A DNA stretch of 24,429 bases, taken from Trueperaceae bacterium. GTDB taxonomy: Bacteria > Deinococcota > Deinococci > Deinococcales > Trueperaceae. A model generated the notes under the pieces. The model was given only the letters and a program-made list of their open reading frames with translations, had not been told where the DNA came from and made no database searches. Made by a program: the position numbers and the translations under genes. Below, piece after piece: positions 1-7,699 of this stretch; the first letter of the stretch is position 1, and every line of letters begins with the position of its first letter. The DNA lies in the NCBI GenBank assembly GCA_011390455.1, contig JAABSI010000042.1:1-24429 (forward strand). Direction: 5' to 3'.

Positions 1-544
1 ACGTGCCGTCGAAGCCCCCGAGGGCCTCGAAGGCGGGCCGCGACACGAAGAGGTTCGCCGTCGGACCGAACCGCTTGCGCTCGACGTACTCCCGTTGGCG
101 GAACGCCGTCGCGAGCTCGTACGCGACCACGGGATGGCGTGTGGAGCGCCCGCTCTGCGTCTCGGAGACGAACAGGTCGATCGCTCCTGCCACGAGGCCG
201 GGCCGTTCCAATCGCTCGATCGCTCGGGTGCCGAGCTCGATCCAAGACGGGTTCGGGACGCAGTCGGCGTCGGTGAAGGCGAAGACCTCACCCCGCGCAT
301 GGCGCGCTCCCGCGTTCCGGGCGCCGTACGAACCCGGGCGTGGCTCCTGGACGGTGCGGGCGAACGGGTGCGGCGCGGTCACCGCCGCGGGGTCGTCGCG
401 GGAACCGTTGTCGACGACGACCACCTCGAAGGTCTTGGAGGTCGCTTGAGTCGCGATGGCCGCCAGGCACGTGGCAAGTCGATCGGCGTCATCGAAGACC
501 GGGATGATGACGCTCACTCGGGGGAGGGTCGGGTCACTCGCCAC
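1..544 (-). CDS. Glycosyltransferase family 2 (C-terminus beyond window)
   Basis: This is a GT-A fold family 2 glycosyltransferase that probably adds a sugar to the lipid-linked repeat unit of the surface glycan on the cytoplasmic face of the membrane. I translated it by hand because it runs off the window edge. The N-terminus has the family's SVIIPVFDD strand (residues 11-19), then VVVVDNGS (41-48), a GSYGARNAGA segment (71-80) and the metal/nucleotide-binding TDADC (91-95, DxD = D92/D94). About 181 codons are visible without a stop. I chose GTG at 544 because it overlaps the stop of the upstream Wzy-like gene by 11 bases and leaves a short leader before the first strand; GTG at 517 is the alternative. 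The acceptor and donor cannot be read from the sequence. The GT2 assignment is strong. Confidence 0.85.
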   Translation of the reverse strand, partial: MASDPTLPRVSVIIPVFDDADRLATCLAAIATQATSKTFEVVVVDNGSRDDPAAVTAPHPFARTVQEPRPGSYGARNAGARHARGEVFAFTDADCVPNPSWIELGTRAIERLERPGLVAGAIDLFVSETQSGRSTRHPVVAYELATAFRQREYVERKRFGPTANLFVSRPAFEALGGFDGT

Positions 545-1796
545 GGAGCCCCCGTGCGCGCCGCTCGGTCCCGACGGCTGCGACCGCCACGATGGTCCAT
601 GCCCACATGAAGCTAGGGTAGCTCGTGGGTTTGGCGGTGACCGCATAGATCGCCATCGCCGCGATCGCGACGATCAGCCACGCGCGCGTCCACGGCCCCT
701 TGCAGAACCTCAGGGCGCCGGTCCACAGGGCGGCCAGAGCGGCCGCCACCACGAACGATCCGAGCAGGCCGTGGACGAGCGGAAGCCTCAGGTAGTCGGT
801 GTGCGGGTCGACCACCTCGTAGCCGAATCCGAAGAGCGTTTCGAGGGTGTTCCCGGAGCCCATCAGCGAGATGGCGTTCATCCAACGCTGCCCGCGCCCG
901 CGCAAGAACCGGTCCGAGGTGACGTCCAAGTCTTCCGCGGTCAGAACGTCGGAGAGCCCGCTGACGGCTCGAGCCGCTGTGTCCGACCATGCCGGAGACG
1001 TCAACACGCCGAGAGCTCCGGCGAGGAGGACGCAGGTCGAGGCCACGGCCAGGAACGCGAGGCGTACACGTCGGGTACGGAGCAGTGCGATCACCATCCA
1101 TGCCGCGAGCACGAACGACCCGGCGAGGAAGCTCGTTCGATGCGTGGTGATGACGATCGTGGCGTAGGCCGAGGCAGCGATCAGGAGCGTGAGCCATCGC
1201 GGCATGCGTCCACGCGACCCTTGGATCGCGACGACGAGGATCACGGCCACGAGCAGGTAGCCGAGCGTCATCGGGTGGAAGTAGAGGCCCGAGGGTCGGC
1301 CGACGCCGGCCTGCCGATAAGTCGTTCCGAGGACGCCGAAGAACTGCAACCAGGCGACGCCCACGTGGAGCCCGATCGACGCCGCGAACAGGAGCCGCCA
1401 GCGCACCACGACTGCCTCGAGGTTCGTCCTGACCGCGGCGCCGAGCAGGATCGCCGCTGGAGCGAGTCCGGCGGCGACGCGCGTCCACTCCAAGGCGATG
1501 CTCGGGTTCTGTTCGGCCAGGCCGCGTACGATGCCCAGGCCCACGAGGACGCTTGCGGCGATCCGAAGCACCCACGCTTCGAGGGGCACCCGAGTCGTGC
1601 GAAGCACGTCGATGACGAGCAGCGCCAGCGCCAGGAGGGTCCACGCGCTGCCAAGGTCGAAGCGCACCTCGCGCGTCCGTTCGGATACGGCGTCGAGGAG
1701 CGGTTTCGCAGCGACGACGACGACGGCGACGTCCGCGAAGGTGAGGCGCCGCATGCGCAGCGACGCCAGGGCCCGACCGTTCGAAGCCGAGGTCAT
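534..1796 (-). CDS. O-antigen polymerase/ligase-like membrane protein (Wzy/WaaL family)
   Basis: A 420-residue polytopic membrane protein with about ten to twelve hydrophobic segments. It matches the Wzy/O-antigen ligase superfamily by its central GRPSGLYFHPMTLGYLL region (about residues 178-194), the THRTSFLAGS segment (about 220-229) and a long extracytoplasmic loop ending in GFGYEVVDPHTDYLRLP. The His-Thr-Asp-Tyr motif before the next helix is typical of the Wzy_C domain. Such proteins polymerise undecaprenyl-linked repeat units or ligate glycan to its acceptor outside the membrane. Which of the two it does cannot be told from sequence. Its ATG overlaps the stop of the upstream glycosyltransferase gene by the ATGA arrangement, and its own 3' end overlaps the next GT2 gene, so the three are translationally coupled. 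Confidence 0.85.
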   Translation of the reverse strand: MTSASNGRALASLRMRRLTFADVAVVVVAAKPLLDAVSERTREVRFDLGSAWTLLALALLVIDVLRTTRVPLEAWVLRIAASVLVGLGIVRGLAEQNPSIALEWTRVAAGLAPAAILLGAAVRTNLEAVVVRWRLLFAASIGLHVGVAWLQFFGVLGTTYRQAGVGRPSGLYFHPMTLGYLLVAVILVVAIQGSRGRMPRWLTLLIAASAYATIVITTHRTSFLAGSFVLAAWMVIALLRTRRVRLAFLAVASTCVLLAGALGVLTSPAWSDTAARAVSGLSDVLTAEDLDVTSDRFLRGRGQRWMNAISLMGSGNTLETLFGFGYEVVDPHTDYLRLPLVHGLLGSFVVAAALAALWTGALRFCKGPWTRAWLIVAIAAMAIYAVTAKPTSYPSFMWAWTIVAVAAVGTERRARGLRGE

Positions 1797-3283
1797 GGAC
1801 GGCGTCCCGAATGCAGGCCCTCGAGCGCGACGAGGTCTTGGGCCTCGAGGGCGTGGACGGTCGTACCGCCGATGGTGGCCACGTGCGCGAACCCGGAGGG
1901 CGGCTCAGGTTCGCCCCGCACGACGTGACCGAGAACGCTCCGAACCAGCGCGCCGGCGCGACCGGACCACGGGGTCCCGACCGTGGCGTCGAACCGTCGG
2001 CACGCGTCGAGGGAAGCGGGTACCGGGTTCGCAACCGCGTCTCGGAGCTCCGCGCCGGACGTGGCCACCGGAGCAAGGCCTGCGGCGACGAAGCCGTACC
2101 CGTCGCGACCGGTTCCGAGGGTGGCGGCGTACACGCTCGGAACGCCGGCAAGGGCGGCTTCGAGATGGACGCCCGAGTCGCCCGCGACGACGACGGAAAC
2201 ACGCTCCAGGAAGGTCTCGATGCGCTCCTCTCGGGCGCCGCGAACGTGCTCCACCTCGGTGCTCCGGAGCCACGCGCCCCAATCGCGCTGGTCGCGAGGG
2301 TGCGTTCGGACCTCGATGGACCGCGCGCCCGAGGTCCCAAGCGTCTCGACGACCTGCATGACGGCTTCCGGGCGATCGAGCAGGTTGAGGCATAGCCCCA
2401 CGATCGAGTCGGCATGGCGACCGTTCCGCGCACGAACCAACGAATCGTGCATCGGTGAACCGGTGAGGAAGATGCGCGTGTGGCTCGGCCCTTTGGAGAG
2501 GTACGCCGCAGCTGCGGCAACCCCGTCCAGGAGCGCGACGTCGGTGCGTAGGGATGGGAAGCGTGGTGTCACGGCGGCATGTTGCACGTAGACCGTCGGG
2601 ATGCCCTCGTCGCGCGCCGCCTCGACGAAGGCGCGGGTTCGCATCACGTGGTCGTTCGCGACGAGGACGGCGGCCGGCTCGGCATCGGCGAGCCAGCGCC
2701 GACAAGCCACGTAGAAGCCCGTCGTCAACGCGTACTCCGAGGCGTGGGCGGCCCAAGCCCGCCGGAGGGTCGGCGGCGTCCGACGCGAGGCTCGAAGGAG
2801 ATCGGGAGCATGCCTGGCCGCGGTTGCATAGGCTTCGGCAAGAGGAAGACGCGCCACGAGGCCGATGGGCGCCGTGACGAGCGCGGCGGGACGCGGCTCA
2901 CCATCAGCGTCGCCGGACGAGCGCACGAGCGCGTCGACGACGCGACGCTGGTTGTGGGAGGTGACGCCGGCGACGATCCTCCCGCGGTAGGTCGCGGGAT
3001 CGATGCTGCGTCGGCTTACGGTTGCCCGTGCCCAACGTGCCGCGAACTCCACGAAGCCGCGAGCCACGAGCATTGCGGTGGGGACCCCCCGGTTGGCCTC
3101 GACGCCGATTCCGAGGGCGGACGCGGCGTAGTTCAGATCGTCGCGATCGAGTTCGCGCCAACCGTGCTTCGGCGACCGGTCATGGCGTGGACCGGAGAGC
3201 CACCAGCCTCCAGGGCGGGGACGAGCTGGAGCAACCTGGTCCCGTCGACGCTCGGCGTTCAAGCAGTTGCCTGCCCTTGGCAA
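1793..3283 (-). CDS. Polysialyltransferase-like GT-B glycosyltransferase, surface glycan
   Basis: A putative GT-B fold glycosyltransferase of 496 residues from TTG at 3283. Visible elements are an ANDHVMRTRAFVEAARDEG helix (209-227) followed by IPTVYVQHAA (228-237), an RTHPRD segment (326-331) like the HP motif of bacterial polysialyltransferases and CDP-glycerol-type transferases, and GDSGVHLEAALAGVPS (368-383), which resembles the nucleotide-binding Ser...Glu motif of that group. Placed next to a pseudaminic acid pathway, it may transfer the nonulosonic acid from its CMP donor; that is inference. The start is uncertain. The first 35-40 codons are unusually poor in G/C third positions and there is no clear ribosome site, so ATG at 3073 (426 residues) is a serious alternative. 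The stop overlaps the Wzy-like gene by ATGA. Confidence 0.7.
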   Translation of the reverse strand: MPRAGNCLNAERRRDQVAPARPRPGGWWLSGPRHDRSPKHGWRELDRDDLNYAASALGIGVEANRGVPTAMLVARGFVEFAARWARATVSRRSIDPATYRGRIVAGVTSHNQRRVVDALVRSSGDADGEPRPAALVTAPIGLVARLPLAEAYATAARHAPDLLRASRRTPPTLRRAWAAHASEYALTTGFYVACRRWLADAEPAAVLVANDHVMRTRAFVEAARDEGIPTVYVQHAAVTPRFPSLRTDVALLDGVAAAAAYLSKGPSHTRIFLTGSPMHDSLVRARNGRHADSIVGLCLNLLDRPEAVMQVVETLGTSGARSIEVRTHPRDQRDWGAWLRSTEVEHVRGAREERIETFLERVSVVVAGDSGVHLEAALAGVPSVYAATLGTGRDGYGFVAAGLAPVATSGAELRDAVANPVPASLDACRRFDATVGTPWSGRAGALVRSVLGHVVRGEPEPPSGFAHVATIGGTTVHALEAQDLVALEGLHSGRRP

Positions 3284-3551
3284 ACCTGGCGACGGCCACC
3301 TGGCCGATCGGAGGGCTGCGCGCGGTCGTTCTCCACCCTCACCACTACGGCGATGGGCGCAGCGCCGCGCCCTGTACGCGAGGGTACGCAGTTCGGGTCA
3401 TGCCGGTCCGGTACGTGCCTGAATCCCGCGGGGTCGTGGCCGAAGTTCGCATCGCATCGGTCATCCTATCGGAGGGCGCTGGCTCCGCCGCCCGAGAACG
3501 AGCGGGGGTCGTGATCCCCTGCCGTTCGGCCGTCCGCACCGGCCTTGGCCG
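3284..3551. other. Gap between pseI and the glycosyltransferase gene; no gene seen
   Basis: These 268 bases separate the end of pseI from the next gene on the same strand. I see no convincing gene. A 64-codon frame here lacks coding bias and recognisable motifs. On the minus strand a TAGGAT (3468 to 3463) resembles a -10 box, but no -35 is apparent and the nearby ATGs open only short arginine-rich frames. The gap may hold a promoter for the glycosyltransferase-wzy-GT2 group, or the remains of a lost gene. I find no strong hairpin followed by T residues. Confidence 0.4.
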
Positions 3552-4574
3552 TCACCCCTGCAGATGGGACCATGCCAACGGGGTTCCAGGCTCGAGATCG
3601 GTTCGCGCGGTCGCCGCGAGGACCTCACGCCAATGGACCGGCTGCAGCCCGATCGCGGGTCGAACGATGCGCACGTTCTCTTCGGTGAACCGTTCGCCGG
3701 CCGTGATCGGCGCCGTGACGAAGATCGACCGGCGTCGGGCGTGCGCGGCCTTGGATGCGGGGGAGAGGGCGTACTCGCTCGAGCCGAGCGCTTCTTCGGC
3801 GTTCCGGACCGCGTCGACCATCGTCCTGAACTCATGAGGCTCCATGGAGAAGTGCGCATCGGGCCCGCCGTGGGCACGGTCGAGGATGAAGTGCTTCTCG
3901 ATCATGGTGGCGCCGAGCGCCACCGCGGCGACCGGCACCACGTGGCCTGGGGTGTGGTCGGAGAGGCCGACCGGGACCCCGAACGTCGCGCCGAGCGTGG
4001 CCATCGCGTACAGGTTCACTTCGCCGAGGGGTGTCGGGTACGCGGTGGTGCACTTGAGGAGCGTGACGTCGGTGCGATCGCGGCCGAGGGTGTCGAGGGC
4101 GAGCTCGATGTCGCCGAGGTCGGCGGCACCGGTGGAGACGACGACCGGCTTTCCGGTGGCGGCGATGCGTTCGAGAAGGGGGATGTGGTTGATCTCGAGG
4201 CTGGCCACCTTGTAGATGGGGTTGCCGAGGGACTCGAGGAAGTCGACCCCGTCCTCGTCGAAGGGCGAGGAGAAACAGGTGAGTCCGAGCTCGGCGGCGA
4301 GGGCGTAGAGATCGGCATGCCACTCGTACGGCAAGGCGCCTTCCTCGTACAGGTCGTACGGCCGCTTCCCCACCCAAGGTCCGTCTCGTCTCGGCCCGAA
4401 GTGCGGGCCGTCGAGGTCGAGCGTCAGGGACGACGGGCGATAGGTCTGCAGCTTCACCGCGCCCGCGCCCGACTCGCGCATGGCGTGCAGCGTCTCCTTG
4501 GCTCGCTCGAGGTCGCCGCCATGGTTCGCGGACAGCTCCGCCACGATGACCGCGACGCGCTTCTCGGCCGTCAT
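3552..4574 (-). CDS. pseI: Pseudaminic acid synthase PseI
   Basis: PseI condenses the deacetylated altrose derivative released by PseG with phosphoenolpyruvate to give pseudaminic acid, in the cytoplasm. The 340-residue protein has the NeuB TIM barrel: VAELSANHGGDLERA (11-25), KLQTY (41-45), the KVASLEI strand (122-128), the LLKCTTAYP loop (172-180), metal-site SDHT (205-208) and IEKHFILDR (225-233). It ends in an SAF/antifreeze-like domain (about 280-340; GERFTEENVRIVRP). The YDLYEEGALPYEW stretch (73-85) and CFSSPFD (100-106) are the PseI type rather than sialic acid or legionaminic acid synthases. I chose ATG 4574 because it overlaps the stop of the upstream acyltransferase gene (ATGA) and starts at the family's usual N-terminus; the frame is open further 5' but that part is shadow. 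It is the last gene of the coupled pse operon. Confidence 0.95.
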   Translation of the reverse strand: MTAEKRVAVIVAELSANHGGDLERAKETLHAMRESGAGAVKLQTYRPSSLTLDLDGPHFGPRRDGPWVGKRPYDLYEEGALPYEWHADLYALAAELGLTCFSSPFDEDGVDFLESLGNPIYKVASLEINHIPLLERIAATGKPVVVSTGAADLGDIELALDTLGRDRTDVTLLKCTTAYPTPLGEVNLYAMATLGATFGVPVGLSDHTPGHVVPVAAVALGATMIEKHFILDRAHGGPDAHFSMEPHEFRTMVDAVRNAEEALGSSEYALSPASKAAHARRRSIFVTAPITAGERFTEENVRIVRPAIGLQPVHWREVLAATARTDLEPGTPLAWSHLQG

Positions 4575-5263
4575 CGTTCGCCGATCGTTCGCGCCGGGTT
4601 CCCGACGACCTTGGTTCGGGCCGGCACCGATCGGAGCACGACGCTGCCCATGCCCACGAGCGACCAAGGCCCGAGTTCGATGCCCTCGAGCGTGGCGGCG
4701 TTCGTTCCTACGTACGCGCCTTCGTGCAGGATCACACCGGCCCCGATGCAGGCGTTGTTCGACACGTAGCTGAAGTCGGCGAGCGTCGCGTCGTGACCGA
4801 TCATGGCTTGGGCGAAGACGTGGACGTGGTCGCCGATGCGGACGTTCGGTCCGACCTGAGCGAGCGGCTGGATGGCTACCCCATGGCCGATCGTGGCGAA
4901 GCGCGACACGACGGCCGTTGGATGGATCACCGTAGCGAACCGCTCGCGGGGAACGTCGAGCTCGCGCAATCGACCCTGGAACGCCTCGCCGAGCTTGACC
5001 GAGACGAGCGACCAGAAGAGGTCGACCTCGGGGTCGCTCAGAAGCTCTTGGACGGCCGTTCGGTCGATCGGGCCCAGCACGGGGTACCCGTTCACGTCGC
5101 GCTCTCGACCGTCGTTGAGGAAGCCGATGAGATCGTACGTGGGTCGCTGGTCGTTGAGGTCCTCGACGGTCGAAGCGACCACCGTGCCGTTCCCTTGCCC
5201 CCCCATGATCACGAGCTTTCGAGGCGGGACCGAACCCTCGGTGGGCGGGTCGCGTCGGGTCAC
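4571..5263 (-). CDS. PglD/NeuD-like sugar O/N-acyltransferase, left-handed beta-helix
   Basis: A 230-residue acyltransferase with a Rossmann-like PglD N-terminal domain (KLVIMGGQGNGTVVAS, 16-31) and hexapeptide repeats forming a left-handed beta-helix (about 112-222). The likely catalytic histidine is H157 in MIGHDATLADFSYVSNN. Family members acetylate 4-amino sugars linked to UDP (PglD) or O-acetylate sialic acid (NeuD). In this operon it may fill the role of the missing GNAT enzyme PseH, acylating the 4-amine of the UDP-amino sugar made by PseC, or it may modify the finished nonulosonic acid; the sequence does not decide. The GTG start at 5263 overlaps the stop of the CitE-like gene (GTGA), and its TGA overlaps the pseI ATG, so it is translated in step with both. 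Confidence 0.85.
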   Translation of the reverse strand: MTRRDPPTEGSVPPRKLVIMGGQGNGTVVASTVEDLNDQRPTYDLIGFLNDGRERDVNGYPVLGPIDRTAVQELLSDPEVDLFWSLVSVKLGEAFQGRLRELDVPRERFATVIHPTAVVSRFATIGHGVAIQPLAQVGPNVRIGDHVHVFAQAMIGHDATLADFSYVSNNACIGAGVILHEGAYVGTNAATLEGIELGPWSLVGMGSVVLRSVPARTKVVGNPARTIGER

Positions 5264-6129
5264 GAATCCAACCCCGCCTTCGCCAGGACCGCGCGTGCAC
5301 GCTTCTCCATCGGCGGACCGACGAGCTTGCCGTCGATTAGGGCCACCCCCGAGCCGCTCGCAGAGCTCTGCTCGATGGCGTCGATGATTGCGCGTGCCTC
5401 CGCGATCTCCTCCCGGGAGGGCGAGAAGGCTTCGTTGGCCGGTTCGATGTGGGAGGGATGGAGGAGGAGGTTCCCAGAGAACCCGAGCTCGCGGGCGAGG
5501 GCCAGTTCGCGGCGGAGGCCGTCGAGGTTGTGGATGTCCAGGTATGGGGTGTCGATGGGCTCGATGCCGGCGGCGCGCGCCGCCATGACGATCATCGAGC
5601 GTGGAACGAGCAAGCTGGTGCCATGCTCGCGATGGAGACCGTCGAGCTCGCGAAGGTAATCCTCCGCACCGAAGGTCAACGCGACCATCCGTGTCGAAGC
5701 GGTCGCGATCTCGTACGCGCGCATCACGGCGCTCGCCGTTTCGATGAGCGGGCACATCTCGAACCGGCCGTCTTCGAACCCGAGATCTCGTTCGAGTTGC
5801 GAGAGGAGCTTGTCGAGGTAGACGATGTCGCGCTCGTCCTTGACCTTGGTGAACATGATGCCGGCGGTCGCCGGGTGTAGAGCGGCGTGGAGGTCCTGGA
5901 GGAGCAGACCGGTATCGATGGCGTTCACGCGTACGTATACGGTCTGCTGGAAGCGCCCTTGTTCGAGGTACTCCCGTAGGTTGCGGCGTGCCTGTTCCTT
6001 GAAGCTCCACGGCACCGAGTCCTCGAGGTCGAGGATCAATGCATCCGTGGGGAAAGTCACGGCCTTGTCCAAGAAGCGCGTGTGGTACGCGGGCACGAAG
6101 GTCATGCTGCGGAGGGGACGCGTGTGCAT
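5260..6129 (-). CDS. CitE-like CoA-ester lyase (HpcH/HpaI aldolase/citrate lyase family)
   Basis: A 289-residue TIM-barrel lyase of the CitE/malyl-CoA lyase type. The family signature runs FVPAYHTRFLDKA (11-23), ALILDLEDSVP (30-40), YVRVNAIDT (65-73, R67), MFTKVKD (92-98), PLIETASAV (127-135, E130) and LTFGAEDYLREL (151-162, D157). The acidic residues match the Mg2+ site and the arginine matches the oxyanion-binding site of malyl-CoA and beta-methylmalyl-CoA lyases. Such enzymes cleave or form 3-hydroxyacyl-CoA dicarboxylic esters with glyoxylate or acetate. A good AAGGAG site lies nine bases before ATG 6129. It is flanked by the hydratase-like gene and the PglD-like gene inside the pse operon, which is not part of any pseudaminate pathway I know. 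The family is certain, but the substrate is unknown. Confidence 0.88.
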   Translation of the reverse strand: MHTRPLRSMTFVPAYHTRFLDKAVTFPTDALILDLEDSVPWSFKEQARRNLREYLEQGRFQQTVYVRVNAIDTGLLLQDLHAALHPATAGIMFTKVKDERDIVYLDKLLSQLERDLGFEDGRFEMCPLIETASAVMRAYEIATASTRMVALTFGAEDYLRELDGLHREHGTSLLVPRSMIVMAARAAGIEPIDTPYLDIHNLDGLRRELALARELGFSGNLLLHPSHIEPANEAFSPSREEIAEARAIIDAIEQSSASGSGVALIDGKLVGPPMEKRARAVLAKAGLDS

Positions 6130-6149
6130 CGAGGGTTGCTCCTTGGTCG

Positions 6150-6671
6150 TCAGGACGTTTGTGCGGCCCCGGTGGGGGGAACCGGTGTGCGGGCTAGCGG
6201 TGTCTTGCTCGGCACGAGCACGTTGCGTTCGAACTGCAGGACGGACGTTCCGTCTTGGTTCTCGGCAACCGAACGCACCGCGACGATCCCTCGGTCGGGT
6301 TTGGTACGGCTACGGCGGACTTCGAGAACGGTCGATCGCACGTAGAGGGTATCGCCGACGAAGACGGGTTCAAGATGCTCGATGCTTCCATACCCTAGGT
6401 TGGCGATCGCTCGTCCGCTGATGTCGCGGACGGTCAGACCGACGGCCAAACTGAACACGAGCGTCCCGACCACGAGGATGCGTCCGTGTTGGGTGCCGGC
6501 CGCGAACTGGGCATCGAGGTGCACCGGATGGTGGTTCATCGTGAGGAGGCAGAAGAGGTTGTTGTCGGACTCGGTGATCGTCTTGCCAGGCCAGTGGCGA
6601 ATCTCGTCACCCGGACCGAACTCCTCCAGATACCTGCCGAACGTGTGCGGGTCGTCCTCCGGTCGCTTCAT
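6150..6671 (-). CDS. MaoC-family dehydratase, mesaconyl-CoA hydratase-like
   Basis: A 173-residue single hot-dog-domain hydratase. The segment ESDNNLFCLLTMNHHPVHLD (34-53) carries TMN-x-x-P-x-H-x-D in place of the SGDxNPxHxD of ordinary (R)-enoyl-CoA hydratases; as I recall, that is the form seen in mesaconyl-CoA hydratases. It is followed by an ANLG segment and by VFVGDTLYVRSTVLEVRRS, the usual C-terminal hot-dog strand. Mesaconyl-CoA hydratase adds water to make beta-methylmalyl-CoA, the substrate of a CitE-type lyase, and just such a gene follows 20 bases downstream. The two therefore look like consecutive steps. ATG 6671 overlaps the pseG stop (ATGA) and is preceded by AAGGAGG. The subfamily call rests on my recollection of the motif, not on a search. 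Confidence 0.85.
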   Translation of the reverse strand: MKRPEDDPHTFGRYLEEFGPGDEIRHWPGKTITESDNNLFCLLTMNHHPVHLDAQFAAGTQHGRILVVGTLVFSLAVGLTVRDISGRAIANLGYGSIEHLEPVFVGDTLYVRSTVLEVRRSRTKPDRGIVAVRSVAENQDGTSVLQFERNVLVPSKTPLARTPVPPTGAAQTS

Positions 6672-7699
6672 GCTGCCTCCTTGGCGAGCCGAGAGATCGC
6701 GGCGGCCACTCGCTGCGTGCCGAGTCCGTCGATGCCGCGCGTCGAGCGGGGGATCCTTCGACGGCCAGCTGCCCCGAGTGCCGTCTCGATGACGTCGGCG
6801 AACCGCACCGGACCGACCGATCGACCATCGCCCAGGCTCGTCGTCATCCCATGCCGGGCCGCGAAGCGGTCGCTGACCTCGGTCGAGCGCGCGGAGTGTC
6901 CCGCGGTGATCGTCGGTACGCCCTGGTAGATGAGTTCGTACGCCGTGACGCCGAAGGCGGTCACGGCCAGCGTGGCGGCGAAGAGCAGGGGGTGCTGGAA
7001 CGGCACCATTCGCACGGCAACGTCGTCACCTGCGTCCAGCGGCGGGTAGGCAGCGCCGGCTCCTCTCAGCACGAGCACGGGTAAGGAGACCGGTTCCAGC
7101 GCGAGCCAGGATGCCCACAGAGGCAGCAGCGCCGCGGGATCGCTCCCACCGGCCGCGAGGGCGATGAATGGCTCTGCATCGAGCACGCTCGCCGTCAGGG
7201 CGTCGTCGCTCAACATGACGTAGGGCAATCCCTCGAGGCACGCATGAGGACCGCGCCGTCGACACCGCTCGACCACCGGGTCGGGGTGGTGCCCGGCTGG
7301 AAAGATCTGCAGGTCGCTCGACCATGCGGCTTCGTACTCGCCTTGAACGACGACGACCTTCGACGTACGGCGTGCTTCCGCCATGGCTCCCGTGTCGAAC
7401 GCGTGTGGATGGTCGAGAACGAGGAGGGCACCTGGATGGGCTCGAGCGATCGAGAGGAGGTACGCCTCCTCGCTCGCATCGGTGTCAGGACATGTCGGCC
7501 CGACGAACTCGAATCCGGCACCCCGCACGAGGGCGCGTGCATCGTCGTTCTCGCGCACGGCGAAACGGACGGTCAAGGCGTGGTGTTCGTTCAGGACGCG
7601 TGCCAGCGCCATGGCGCGCTTGACGTGACCGAATCCCACCGGGCCGCCTGCGTCGGCCCGGATGATCAGTTGCGGAGGATGCCCACGCTGCCCAGTCAC
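6668..7699 (-). CDS. pseG: UDP-2,4-diacetamido-2,4,6-trideoxy-L-altrose hydrolase PseG
   Basis: PseG removes UDP from the fully acylated amino sugar so that PseI can use it. The 343-residue protein has the N-terminal signature LIIRADAGGPVGFGHVKRAMALA (split: LIIRADAG at 11-18, GFGHVKRAMALA at 22-33), with H25 equal to the catalytic histidine of the family. A GT-B C-terminal half contains AFGVTAYELIYQGVPTI, the usual UDP-binding face. The TAGHSARSTEVSDRF stretch corresponds to the NQ..ia..l segment of PseG/SpsG. The start is GTG 7699, overlapping the stop of the cytidylyltransferase gene by GTGA. The size and architecture fit PseG or SpsG. The real substrate depends on which acyl groups this strain adds. 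Confidence 0.88.
   Translation of the reverse strand: MTGQRGHPPQLIIRADAGGPVGFGHVKRAMALARVLNEHHALTVRFAVRENDDARALVRGAGFEFVGPTCPDTDASEEAYLLSIARAHPGALLVLDHPHAFDTGAMAEARRTSKVVVVQGEYEAAWSSDLQIFPAGHHPDPVVERCRRRGPHACLEGLPYVMLSDDALTASVLDAEPFIALAAGGSDPAALLPLWASWLALEPVSLPVLVLRGAGAAYPPLDAGDDVAVRMVPFQHPLLFAATLAVTAFGVTAYELIYQGVPTITAGHSARSTEVSDRFAARHGMTTSLGDGRSVGPVRFADVIETALGAAGRRRIPRSTRGIDGLGTQRVAAAISRLAKEAA

Noticed and set aside
3361..3400. GTAC...GTAC inverted motif near 3374-3393
   Set aside because: The matching arms are only four bases, which is expected by chance.
3345..3539. A 64-codon frame between pseI and the glycosyltransferase gene
   Set aside because: It has no ribosome site, no codon bias and no recognisable sequence. 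A nearby TAGGAT does not suffice to call a gene.
3552..4574. NeuB or LegI (sialic or legionaminic acid synthase) instead of PseI
   Set aside because: The YDLYEEG...PYEW segment and the partner genes pseB (inverting dehydratase with the D129/K130 active site) and pseC point to the pseudaminic branch.
4571..6010. Extended versions of the PglD-like gene (to 6010) and of pseI (to 5300)
   Set aside because: The extra N-terminal parts are Arg/Pro/Gly-rich shadow sequence in another frame of the upstream genes. Family N-termini and four-base overlaps support the shorter starts.
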